A stretch of DNA of 41,739 bases from an uncultured Oscillospiraceae bacterium (GTDB taxonomy: Bacteria; Bacillota; Clostridia; Oscillospirales; Oscillospiraceae), in contig CAKTMO010000015.1 in NCBI GenBank assembly GCA_934573935.1, positions 1-41,739 of the forward strand, in the 5' to 3' direction. The position numbers were made by a program, and so were the translations under genes. The notes under the pieces were generated by a model. That model was not told the origin of the DNA and did no database searches. It saw only the letters and a list, made by a program, of their open reading frames with translations. Shown here in pieces: positions 17,023 through 24,307 of the stretch (position 1 is the first letter of the stretch; every line of letters begins with the position of its first letter).

Positions 17023-18868
17023 GGCACGCCTCCTTCAGCGCGGCCGCCACGCTCTCCGCGTCCAGCCCCATCTGCTCATATAGCTGCGGCACGCTGCCAT
17101 GGCAGGGGATCGTGTCGCCCAGGTTCTTCAAAATCAGCTTCTCCGGCATCCGGCCCCCCTGGGCCATGATCGCCGTCACCCGCTGTCCCACACAGCCGCT
17201 GCCCACGCAGTCCTCCAGCACCAGCAGCCGTTTCTCGCTGCCCAAGGCCGCCAATACCGCGTCGTTGCACAGCGGCGCGATGGCGTTCAACTTCACCACG
17301 CGGGCATGAATGCCCGCCTGCTCCAGCTGTTCCGCCGCCGCCAGCGCCTGATTGATCAATATTCCATACGTCAGGATGGTGCAGTCCTCGCCCGCACGCA
17401 GCTCCGTAAAGGCCTCATCGCCGCAGCAGCCCTGATACATACCTTCGCCGCCTCTGGGATAGCGCACCGCCACCGGCCCGTCCAGCTCCAGCACCGCCCG
17501 CCGCAGCATCTGCCGCAGCTCGGCAAAGCTGGCGGGACACAGCACCGTCATATGGGGCACCTGGGGCAGATACAGCGCGTCAAAGCAGCCGTGATGGGTC
17601 TCGCCGTCGGCGCCCACCAGTCCGGCACGATCCACCCCCAGCACCACATGCAGCCTGTCCAGGGCCACATCCTGGATCAGCATGTCATAGCCCCGCTGCA
17701 GGAAACTGGAATACACCGCAAACACCGGCACCAGTCCCTGCTTCGCCATGCCGCCCGCCATGGATACGGCATGCCCCTCGGCAATACCCACATCCACCAG
17801 CCGGTCCGGAAACCGCTCGGCAAACTCCGTCAGGCCGGTGCCCTCCTGCATGGCGGCGGTGATGGCGCATACGCGCTCATCCTCCTGGGCCAGCGCGGCC
17901 AGCTCCTGCCCGAATACATGGGAGAAATCCCTTCCCGCCGCATGCAGCGGCCTGCCGGTGGCGGGATCAAAGGGTGCCACGCCGTGATAATCGGTAGGCC
18001 GCTCCTCCGCGGGCGCGTAACCCTTTCCCTTCACCGTGCGCACATGCAGCAGCACCGGACACCGCTGTTCCCGCGCCCATTGCAGCGACTGCTCCAGCGC
18101 CTCCACATCATGTCCGTCCACCGGCCCCATATAGGTAAAGCCCATGCTCTCAAACATGGAGCTGTCCGGCAGCAGCGTCTTTTTCAGCGCCGTCTTCACA
18201 TGATGGCTGAAGCGGTAGATCCTGCCGCCCACCGGCCCATTGCCCAGTATCTGGCGATAGCGCTTCTTGAACTGATAGTACCCCGGCCTCGTCCGCAAAT
18301 GGGACAGATGGCTGCTGACCGCCCCCACATTGGGCGCGATGGACATGCCATTGTCGTTCAGAATGACGATCATCGGCTCGCCGGAGGCGCCGGCGTTGTT
18401 CAGTCCTTCAAAGCTCAGCCCGCCGCCCAGCGCGCCGTCGCCGATCAGCGCCACCACGTCGTAGGCCTCATGCCGCATGGTGCGGGCCTTTGCCATCCCC
18501 AGCGCCACCGAGACCGAGTTGGAGGCATGCCCCGCCACAAAGGCGTCGTGCACGCTCTCATAGGGCTTGGGAAAGCCGGAAAGCCCCCCCAGCTGCCGCA
18601 GGGTATCGAACCGCTCTCGGCGGCCCGTCAAGATCTTATGTACATAGCACTGGTGCCCCACATCGAACACCAGCCGGTCGCGTGCGGTGTCAAACACCCG
18701 ATGGATCGCCACCGTCAGCTCCACGACCCCCAGATTAGAGGCCAAATGACCGCCTGTCCTTGCCACGCTGTCCACCAGAAAGGTGCGCAGCTCGTCACAA
18801 AGCCGGCGGGTCTGTTCCTTATTCAACGCCCTCACATCGGAAGGACTGTGGATCGTTTCCAGAATCAA
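17015..18868 (-). CDS. dxs: 1-deoxy-D-xylulose-5-phosphate synthase
   Basis: 617 residues from a TTG at 18868, with GAGGGAG six bases upstream. This is the first enzyme of the MEP isoprenoid pathway: pyruvate and glyceraldehyde 3-phosphate to DXP, using thiamine diphosphate. Motifs: DVGHQCYVHKILTGR near residue 68, the ThDP-binding GDGALGGGLSFEGLNNAG near 143, the pyrimidine-domain GIAEGHAVSMAGGMA near 362, and the C-terminal transketolase domain YPRGGEGMY near 467. Length and motif order are complete. It follows oapA by 16 bases. A companion ispA gene, often adjacent in Firmicutes, is absent from the window. Confidence 0.97.
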   Translation of the reverse strand: MILETIHSPSDVRALNKEQTRRLCDELRTFLVDSVARTGGHLASNLGVVELTVAIHRVFDTARDRLVFDVGHQCYVHKILTGRRERFDTLRQLGGLSGFPKPYESVHDAFVAGHASNSVSVALGMAKARTMRHEAYDVVALIGDGALGGGLSFEGLNNAGASGEPMIVILNDNGMSIAPNVGAVSSHLSHLRTRPGYYQFKKRYRQILGNGPVGGRIYRFSHHVKTALKKTLLPDSSMFESMGFTYMGPVDGHDVEALEQSLQWAREQRCPVLLHVRTVKGKGYAPAEERPTDYHGVAPFDPATGRPLHAAGRDFSHVFGQELAALAQEDERVCAITAAMQEGTGLTEFAERFPDRLVDVGIAEGHAVSMAGGMAKQGLVPVFAVYSSFLQRGYDMLIQDVALDRLHVVLGVDRAGLVGADGETHHGCFDALYLPQVPHMTVLCPASFAELRQMLRRAVLELDGPVAVRYPRGGEGMYQGCCGDEAFTELRAGEDCTILTYGILINQALAAAEQLEQAGIHARVVKLNAIAPLCNDAVLAALGSEKRLLVLEDCVGSGCVGQRVTAIMAQGGRMPEKLILKNLGDTIPCHGSVPQLYEQMGLDAESVAAALKEACHE

Positions 18869-18884
18869 GGTGTGCTCCCTCGTT

Positions 18885-19430
18885 TCACCGATATAAATGC
18901 AGCGCGTGCATGATCCGCGCCACCCGATACACCACGGCGGTGCATTCGTTGATGGCCACCTTCTTGAACAGCGCCTTGCCGCCGATGGTCAAGCCGGAGA
19001 TCAGCGCCGTCACGCCGATGGACAGCATCACATTGGTGGTGTTGAAATCCCGCTGCAGCGCCGACACGATCACCGCCGCGGTGGAGCCGCTGACGATGCC
19101 GCAGATATCGCCCACCACGTCGTTGCATACCGAGCTGACGCGGTTGGCGTTGGACAGCAGGCGGATCGCCTCCCGTCCTCCCTTCTCCTTGTGGGCGGCC
19201 ATGGAGTGAAAGGGCTTGGGGTCCGCCGCCGTCACCGCCACGCCGATCATGTCAAACACGATGCCCAGCGCGATGAACGCCACCAGCACAAGGACCGCCA
19301 CCACATAGCCCGCGCCGTCCAGCGCGGTAGACGAGAAAAAGCTCAGCAGTGCGCTGAGCACCACCGCCATAAAAAATACCCGCAATACCCAGTGGTCGTT
19401 CTTCTTTTTCGGTTTACCCTTGTCGCTCAA
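18885..19430 (-). CDS. oapA: OLE-associated membrane protein A (OapA)
   Basis: A small integral membrane protein with four predicted helices and a lysine-rich cytoplasmic start (KGKPKKKND). The frame opens at ATG 19445, but no ribosome site precedes it; a TTG at 19430 has GAGGG eight bases upstream and gives 181 residues, so TTG is preferred. Helices lie near residues 15-37, 43-66, 110-126 and 135-158. A DxxxD motif (DVVGD, Asp104 and Asp108) sits at the start of helix three, a feature reported for OapA and reminiscent of magnesium transporters. Known biology: OapA binds OLE RNA and carries it to the membrane, with effects on cold, alcohol and Mg2+ tolerance in Halalkalibacterium. The gene lies directly after a roughly 690-nt structured non-coding region and directly before dxs, the recurrent OLE/OapA setting. 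Assigned from size, topology, motif and context. Confidence 0.85.
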   Translation of the reverse strand: MSDKGKPKKKNDHWVLRVFFMAVVLSALLSFFSSTALDGAGYVVAVLVLVAFIALGIVFDMIGVAVTAADPKPFHSMAAHKEKGGREAIRLLSNANRVSSVCNDVVGDICGIVSGSTAAVIVSALQRDFNTTNVMLSIGVTALISGLTIGGKALFKKVAINECTAVVYRVARIMHALHLYR

Positions 19431-19453
19431 GATCAAAACCCTCATTTCAAAAT

Positions 19454-19472
19454 GCCGAAGGCATCCTTCGGC
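19454..19472 (-). terminator. Hairpin between OLE RNA and oapA, attenuator-like
   Basis: A perfect 8-bp stem GCCGAAGG/CCTTCGGC with a three-base loop, followed on the minus strand by ATTTTG and then the oapA ribosome site. The short, broken T-run suggests partial termination, which would make OLE RNA more abundant than the downstream mRNA. It could also mark the processed 3' end of OLE. Confidence 0.5.
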
Positions 19473-19474
19473 CC

Positions 19475-20164
19475 GTCAAAGTCAAAAAACTGAACAGGGC
19501 AGCATTGGAAGTAAATCTTGCGGCTTAGGTACGGGTTGGTTTTCCCCACGGCACACCTCTCGTCGCCGATCAGGTGGTTTCCCCTTAGGTGCCGCATCAC
19601 GGCGTTGCCGCGTCGTAAGACCCGACTGCCACTTAGTCCGCACTGCAATCCTTCCAAGGCCCCACAGAAATGGACAGCCTAGGTGATTTCCACTGCAGTC
19701 ACGCCGCCTCTTATCCTCTTTTGCAGGCAGGGTTTCAAGGGAATCGCATGCGGGCCCTGGCCGGGGCCTTTGGTGCTTCAGCTCCCCTATCCACCGTGCC
19801 CACGCAAGGCAGGCTACTCTGCACACAGCGTTACGGCAGCAAAGGCCGGGTAGCACCGCAATGCAGGTTTCTTGCCATCGCAGGCGATGGCGTCATCTGC
19901 CTCGTACGCGGGTCGCTTACCACAGGGGGAGTACGCCCGCGCACAACAGCAGGTCTCCACGGAAGCAGGGTCGGGTCCCTCATGCCATTGAGGGGCGCCC
20001 TACATCCGCAGGCGCGCGTTTCGCACGCCTCCCTCCAGCACCCACCCCAAACTGGGCGTAAGAAGCAGGCACCAGAGGTTTCACAGTTGTGCCCTTTAAA
20101 GGATTTTTAGGCCCTTCTTAGGAGACGGCAGATCTGACTAGGATACTGCGCCGCTGTTCAGTAA
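19475..20164 (-). ncRNA. ole: OLE RNA (ornate, large, extremophilic)
   Basis: About 690 nt with no credible gene on either strand and much local pairing. Hairpins include CCCTCA/TGAGGG (19977-19994), GGCGCGCG/CGCACGCC with one mismatch (20011-20029), GCCATCGC/GCGATGGC (19874-19891) and the palindrome CCTTTAAAGG (20093-20102). The minus-strand RNA also has GGGGAAACC and GGGGAAAACC loops and three copies of CCUAAG. It lies directly upstream of an OapA-like gene and the dxs-tlyA-nadK-argR-recN cluster. OLE is known as a roughly 600-700-nt RNA in exactly this operon in extremophilic and anaerobic Firmicutes, where it forms a membrane ribonucleoprotein with OapA. The 5' end is predicted from the promoter; the 3' end is estimated. 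Identification rests on size, structure and context, since no covariance search could be run. Confidence 0.85.
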
Positions 20165-20170
20165 TTATAT

Positions 20171-20199
20171 ATCATACCACACTCCTCCTCATTTCGCAA
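20171..20199 (-). promoter_or_regulatory. Promoter of the OLE-oapA-dxs operon
   Basis: Minus-strand TTGCGA (20199-20194), exactly 17 bases, then TATGAT (20176-20171) preceded by TGG. Predicted start about 20164, which would be the 5' end of OLE RNA. A second, weaker pair, GTGACA-17-TATACA, lies about 50 bases upstream. Confidence 0.65.
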
Positions 20200-20242
20200 C
20201 TCATTTTATGCAGAATATTCTGTATATTTTTATCATTTCCCC

Positions 20243-20271
20243 TTGTCACCCGCCCCAGGCTGTGATATAAT
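20243..20271 (+). promoter_or_regulatory. Strong orphan promoter, divergent from the OLE operon
   Basis: TTGTCA (20243-20248), a 17-base spacer, and a perfect TATAAT (20266-20271) preceded by TGA (extended -10). No protein gene lies downstream on the plus strand for about 1 kb; only a short region ending in a strong hairpin follows. Confidence 0.6.
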
Positions 20272-20277
20272 ATGGCA

Positions 20278-20368
20278 TGTATACCAAATGTTGCTTCATT
20301 CCTTCCTCCCCGGCGATTTTAGGTAAGGAAAAGGACAGACGCTTCTGCGTCTGTCCTTTTCCGTTTAT
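20278..20368 (+). ncRNA. Candidate small RNA (about 90 nt)
   Basis: Predicted transcript from the promoter at 20243-20271 to just past the 16-bp hairpin at 20327-20362. Its single-stranded middle carries a pyrimidine run, CCTTCCTCCCC (20301-20311), complementary to Shine-Dalgarno sequences, a design seen in several Firmicutes regulatory RNAs. The hairpin may instead only terminate the converging TetR gene, and the T-run after it (GTTTATTCC) is weak. Unverified. Confidence 0.4.
20327..20362. terminator. Terminator hairpin downstream of the TetR gene
   Basis: Perfect stem GGAAAAGGACAGACGC / GCGTCTGTCCTTTTCC with a TTCT loop. On the minus strand it follows the TetR stop by 15 bases; on the plus strand it would end the candidate small RNA. 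T-runs on both sides are short. Confidence 0.8.
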
Positions 20369-20376
20369 TCCGTACT

Positions 20377-21084
20377 TTATGCTTCCTCGATCCCCTGCAG
20401 GGAGAATTCGTACCGCATGGCCAGCGCGTTGAACAGCTTATGCATCACCCGCTGGGCGATGGTGCGGATGTCCAGCGTTTCCACAAAGGCCAGCACCTTC
20501 CCCAGTTCCTCCTCCGGCACCCGATAGGCCCGCAGGCTCATGCCCAGAAAGAGGGCCAGCTTCCGCTCCAGCGTCAGCATCTTGTCGCAGGGATGGGACA
20601 TATAGCTGCGCATGATCCCCGCCGAGCCGATCTCCAGCTCATAGAAATCCTCCAACCCCAGCTGGGGCTGATAGCATCCGAATATGGCATGCAGCTCCTT
20701 CGCCGTCTCCCGCTGGATAAACTCCGAAGCCTCCTTCTGGGTATAGGCCTCGATATAGATCTCCCGCAGGTTCTCGTTGAGCTCCGTCAGCGTCAGCTGG
20801 ATAGCTGTCTCCACCGCATAGACATACACCGGCGGCAGCGCGTCTCCCGTGATCCCTCTGGCCATGCCGAACTGATTGGAGAACATAAACTCCACCAGCT
20901 CCGTCAGCACGCCGTCCTTGGCCCGGAAAATATTCTGAAAGCTGCTGTTGGAGACCTCCGCCTTCTGCACGATCTCCGCCACCGTGGTCTTCTTATAGCC
21001 CTGCTCCAAAAACAGCTTGACGCAAACCGTCAGGATCCGTTTTTTGGCCGGCAAACTCACACTTGTCAACGCGATACGCCTCAC
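20377..21084 (-). CDS. TetR/AcrR-family transcriptional regulator
   Basis: 235 residues from a GTG at 21084, preceded by AGGAGAGGAGC. The N-terminal TetR helix-turn-helix is clear (KKRILTVCVKLFLEQGYKKT, then TVAEIVQKAEVSNSSFQNIF at about residues 34-53). The C-terminal ligand-binding domain is all-helical and not assignable. A serine-asparagine stretch in the recognition helix replaces the more common GVSxGxLYxHF form (here SNSSFQNIFRAKD), a variant seen in clostridial TetR proteins. It is monocistronic, with its own promoter and a downstream hairpin. Its neighbours are the OLE operon downstream and a divergent XRE-ABC cassette upstream. The target is unknown, possibly itself or the divergent cassette. 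Confidence 0.88.
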   Translation of the reverse strand: MRRIALTSVSLPAKKRILTVCVKLFLEQGYKKTTVAEIVQKAEVSNSSFQNIFRAKDGVLTELVEFMFSNQFGMARGITGDALPPVYVYAVETAIQLTLTELNENLREIYIEAYTQKEASEFIQRETAKELHAIFGCYQPQLGLEDFYELEIGSAGIMRSYMSHPCDKMLTLERKLALFLGMSLRAYRVPEEELGKVLAFVETLDIRTIAQRVMHKLFNALAMRYEFSLQGIEEA

Positions 21085-21115
21085 GCTCCTCTCCTGAACT
21101 TACCATTACGTATGT

Positions 21116-21144
21116 ATTTTACCATAATATTGTCCACCGTGCAA
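21116..21144 (-). promoter_or_regulatory. Promoter of the TetR gene with downstream palindrome
   Basis: Minus-strand TTGCAC (21144-21139), 17 bases, then TAAAAT (21121-21116) preceded by TGG. Just downstream, over the predicted start, is the palindrome TACGTA (about 21107-21112) within ATACATACGTAAT, a plausible TetR autoregulatory site. Confidence 0.55.
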
Positions 21145-21217
21145 GGGCAAATTCTTCCTCTCCGTCCCTTTTTTCATGATAAATTACAGTCTCTCCCCTT
21201 CCTCAACCACCGGTTTG

Positions 21218-21245
21218 TTGCATTTTCACAACAGTCTGGTACAAT
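21218..21245 (+). promoter_or_regulatory. Promoter of the XRE-ABC cassette
   Basis: TTGCAT (21218-21223), a 16-base spacer and TACAAT (21240-21245) preceded by TGG. An inverted repeat TGTTG/CAACA (21217-21232) overlaps the -35 box and may be the operator of the XRE protein encoded directly downstream. Confidence 0.6.
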
Positions 21246-21263
21246 GGAGGGCGAGGTGAGACC

Positions 21264-22268
21264 ATGGATAAAGAAGTATTCGGCGGCTTCATCGCCGCCC
21301 TGCGCAAAGAGGCAAAGCTGACCCAGCAGCAGGTGGCGGACGCCCTCCACGTGACCGACCGCGCCGTCAGCAAATGGGAGCGGGGACTCAATTACCCCGA
21401 CGTTACCCTGATGGAGCCCCTGGCCTCGGTGCTGGGCGTCAGCCTGGAGGAGCTGCTGACCTGTCGGCGCAAGCAGCCCGCCGCGCCGGAACCGGAGCTG
21501 CCCGCCCTCCGCTCGGTGCTGACCATCACCCAGGAGGAAAAGCGTATCCGCACCCGCCGCAGACGGACGCTGACCTGGCTCTCCCTTGCCGCCGCGCTGG
21601 TGCTGACGGTGCTGGCCACCATGCAGCACAACGGCAAGCTGCATTTTGAGCAGCGCACCACCTCTCCGGACGGCAGTACCACCTTTTCCGTGTATCGGAA
21701 CAGACTGCTGAACGGTGAGCTTTACATAAAGACCGACCATCCCATAAACTTCGAGGGCGCCGCCTGTCCCTACTGCGGCCGGGGCATGCCGCATCGGACA
21801 GACCGGCAGGAGCTGGAATGGGGCCTGACCTCGGTGGATTCCCTGTCCTGGTCGGCGGACGGGCGGTACCTGCTGATCCAGGGTGCCGGCAGCAACGGCA
21901 AGTCCGTGGAGCTGGTGCTGTGGGACTTTATGAAATACGGCAAGGACAGCCCCGTCCACAGCAAAGGGATCACGCTGGACATTTTGCAGCAGCTCTCCGG
22001 CTATGACGTATATCAGCGCTACTTAAACGATACGTTCTCCCCTCCCGATCTGGAGCCGGAGCCGATGCTGCCCGCTCTGCCGGGGAACGGCTGGATACCG
22101 GTGGTCACCCTGTCGGATGTTCATTGGGCGGAGGGCGTCCATGAGATCGCCATGGCCTACACCTACGACGGCACCGACGGCCTGCACCGCAGCGGCCAGC
22201 TGCGCTACGATGTGGATACGGAGACGGTGCTCTCCGTAAAGGAGGATACGACACCCCCCGGCAAATAG
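21264..22268 (+). CDS. Membrane-anchored XRE-family regulator with extracytoplasmic domain
   Basis: 334 residues. Residues 1-65 are a Cro/C1-type helix-turn-helix (ALRKEAKLTQQQVADALHVT, then DRAVSKWERGLNYPD). A linker ending in a run of arginines (TRRRRT, about 97-102) leads to one membrane helix at about 102-120. The remaining 210 residues should lie outside the membrane. They contain CPYCGRGMPH (Cys168, Cys171), which could bind a metal, and repeat-like beta segments (SVDSLSWSADGRYLLIQGAG) resembling a WD/PD40-type blade. The layout suggests a one-component sensor that reads an external signal. Its stop is nine bases before the binding-lipoprotein gene, which has its own GGAGG site, so the cassette is one operon. 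I do not recognise a named family for the C-terminal domain. Confidence 0.8.
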   Translation: MDKEVFGGFIAALRKEAKLTQQQVADALHVTDRAVSKWERGLNYPDVTLMEPLASVLGVSLEELLTCRRKQPAAPEPELPALRSVLTITQEEKRIRTRRRRTLTWLSLAAALVLTVLATMQHNGKLHFEQRTTSPDGSTTFSVYRNRLLNGELYIKTDHPINFEGAACPYCGRGMPHRTDRQELEWGLTSVDSLSWSADGRYLLIQGAGSNGKSVELVLWDFMKYGKDSPVHSKGITLDILQQLSGYDVYQRYLNDTFSPPDLEPEPMLPALPGNGWIPVVTLSDVHWAEGVHEIAMAYTYDGTDGLHRSGQLRYDVDTETVLSVKEDTTPPGK

Positions 22269-22276
22269 GAGGTATC

Positions 22277-24298
22277 ATGAAACAACACTTCGCCCTGCTG
22301 CTGACCCTGCTGGCCGCCGCGCTCCTGTGCGCCTGCGGCGAAAAGGCCGATGACCAGCGCTGGCTGTGGTCGTCGGAGGAGATCACCCCGCCGGTGGATT
22401 TCGGCTATGTGCTGACCGTAGCCAGTACAGAGAATGAGGTCTTCGCCATCTCCCACACCGCACTGGGCCGCTATGAGGATGGCAAGATTACCGTGCTGGA
22501 CACCATCTACTCCGCCGACGCCCCCGCCATGGTCTATGGTGCCAGCGGTTACGGCGACACACTGTACCTGCTGGCGGGAGAGATGCGTCCGCAATATACG
22601 GAATACGGGGAGCCCCGTGAGAATCCGGATTTCTCCGGAAAATATACAGTGATCACCTACCGTAACGGCGCACGGACAGAGGCCACACCCTTTCAGTTAA
22701 GCGAAAATGACGTTCTGTCCGGCCTGCTGGCGCTTTCTGATGACTATATGCTGTGCTGGACGGCCACCGATGTCTGGGTGGTGTCGCTGGCAGAGGGCGG
22801 CAGTGTCTATCCCCAGCAGGTATCCGGCGAGATCGTTGCCCCCACCACAAGCCGATCCGGTATGTGGCTGTGGGCAAAGCAGGATGAGACCTTCGGCTTT
22901 TATCCCCTGACCGCGGCTGAGAACGCGCTGGGCGACCTTACACAGCCGGAGGACTGTCCAAGGCTCTGTACGGCTACGGTCTCCAGAAATGACGGCTGCC
23001 TGCTGAACAGCGGCGGGACGCTGTCCCTGTATCAGCCTGTGAGAAACACCGCCGTCCCCCTCGCAAACTGGCATGACTGCGCACTGGCTGACGCCACGGT
23101 CACCGGCATTGTGCAATGCAGTGACAACACCTGGCTGTGCGCCTCCGACTTCGACGGAAAGCTCTGGAGCATACGGCGTGAGACGATTTCCGAGGGCAAG
23201 CAGACGCTGCACATCGCCTCGGCCAACGGCTCCCTGGAACTGGATGACCTTGTCAAGCAGTTCAACCGCACGCACAGGGATTGCGTCGCCGTGATCGACT
23301 ACTATCCCGAAAACGCCTACGACCGCCTCTGCACGGAGATCATGGCGGGCGACGGTCCGGACGTGCTGGATCTGGCCTGCCTGTCCCTTCCGCTGAACTC
23401 CTCCTATCTGGTGGATCTGTACCCCTACATCGACGCCGACTCAGATGTTGACCGCGACATGTTCGTCCCCACGGTGATCGCCTCCCTGGAGCTGAACGGA
23501 AAGCTCACATCTCTGCCTGCCGCATTTGTTGTGAACACGATGACCGCACGAGTGGCCGACGTGGGGGAGCGTACCGACTGGACCATTGAGGAGCTGCAGG
23601 ACCTGTGGGCGCAGCGGACGGATGATATTTTCCTGATGTCCGGATGGATGGATCGTCACAATTATCTGGGATGGCTCGCCACGCTCACGACCGGCGACTT
23701 TATCGACTGGGAAAACGACACCGCCCGCTATGACAGCGCGGATTTCATCCGCCAGCTGCAATTCTGCGAGGCGCAGGCCGACTATGTGGAATACACCGAT
23801 GAGATCGCGGAAAATCCATGTCTGGTGGAGTTTGAAAATGTCCAGAATCTGGTGCGCATCAACGGCATCCGCAACAACTATAAAGAGGACTTCACCTACA
23901 TCGGCTTTCCAGGCGACGGAGAATACGGCAGCTTCTTTGACGTGGACCAGCTCCATTTTGCCATCTCCGCCAACAGCGACAAGAAAGATTTGGCCTGGGA
24001 GTTCATCCGGCTGGCACTGACGAAAAAGAATCAGGAGATGATCTGCGACAGCTGGCACCTCCCCATCCGTCAGGACGTGATGGACGCCAGGATCGAGACC
24101 GTCGTTGGAAACGTCAGCGACCGCCAGCGGTTCCGCCAGTTGATCCAGAAGCCCCTGCGGTTCACCTGCTACAACGAGACCCTCCACCAGATCGTCACAG
24201 AGGAGGGCGAAGCCTATTTCGACGGTCAGCGCACCGCAGAGGAGGCGGCGGAGCGCATCCAGAACCGCGTCACATTGTATCTCTCCGAGATCGAATAG
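22277..24298 (+). CDS. ABC transporter solute-binding lipoprotein with extra N-terminal propeller-like domain
   Basis: 673 residues with a lipoprotein signal (MKQHFALLLTLLAAALLCAC; Cys20 after LLCA is the lipidation site). Residues from about 305 on form a family 1 extracellular solute-binding protein (ASANGSLELDDLVKQFNRTH, EIMAGDGPDVLDLACL, GFPGDGEYGSFF, SDKKDLAWEFIRLALTKKNQ). Residues 25-300 are an additional domain of short beta segments (YGDTLYLLAGEM, LALSDDYMLCWTATDVWVVS, WLCASDFDGKLWSI), spaced like blades of a beta-propeller. Normal family members are 400-450 residues, so this is a fusion. It is followed by two permease genes. The ligand is probably an oligosaccharide or glycoconjugate, with the extra domain adding binding or sensing; the substrate is not determinable. 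Confidence 0.85.
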   Translation: MKQHFALLLTLLAAALLCACGEKADDQRWLWSSEEITPPVDFGYVLTVASTENEVFAISHTALGRYEDGKITVLDTIYSADAPAMVYGASGYGDTLYLLAGEMRPQYTEYGEPRENPDFSGKYTVITYRNGARTEATPFQLSENDVLSGLLALSDDYMLCWTATDVWVVSLAEGGSVYPQQVSGEIVAPTTSRSGMWLWAKQDETFGFYPLTAAENALGDLTQPEDCPRLCTATVSRNDGCLLNSGGTLSLYQPVRNTAVPLANWHDCALADATVTGIVQCSDNTWLCASDFDGKLWSIRRETISEGKQTLHIASANGSLELDDLVKQFNRTHRDCVAVIDYYPENAYDRLCTEIMAGDGPDVLDLACLSLPLNSSYLVDLYPYIDADSDVDRDMFVPTVIASLELNGKLTSLPAAFVVNTMTARVADVGERTDWTIEELQDLWAQRTDDIFLMSGWMDRHNYLGWLATLTTGDFIDWENDTARYDSADFIRQLQFCEAQADYVEYTDEIAENPCLVEFENVQNLVRINGIRNNYKEDFTYIGFPGDGEYGSFFDVDQLHFAISANSDKKDLAWEFIRLALTKKNQEMICDSWHLPIRQDVMDARIETVVGNVSDRQRFRQLIQKPLRFTCYNETLHQIVTEEGEAYFDGQRTAEEAAERIQNRVTLYLSEIE

Positions 24299-24307
24299 GA
24301 GGCCGCC

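Noticed and set aside
19670..20110. A 146-codon open frame on the plus strand and a shorter minus-strand frame across the OLE region
   Set aside because: No ribosome sites, biased composition and no recognisable domain; the region is better explained as a structured RNA on the minus strand.
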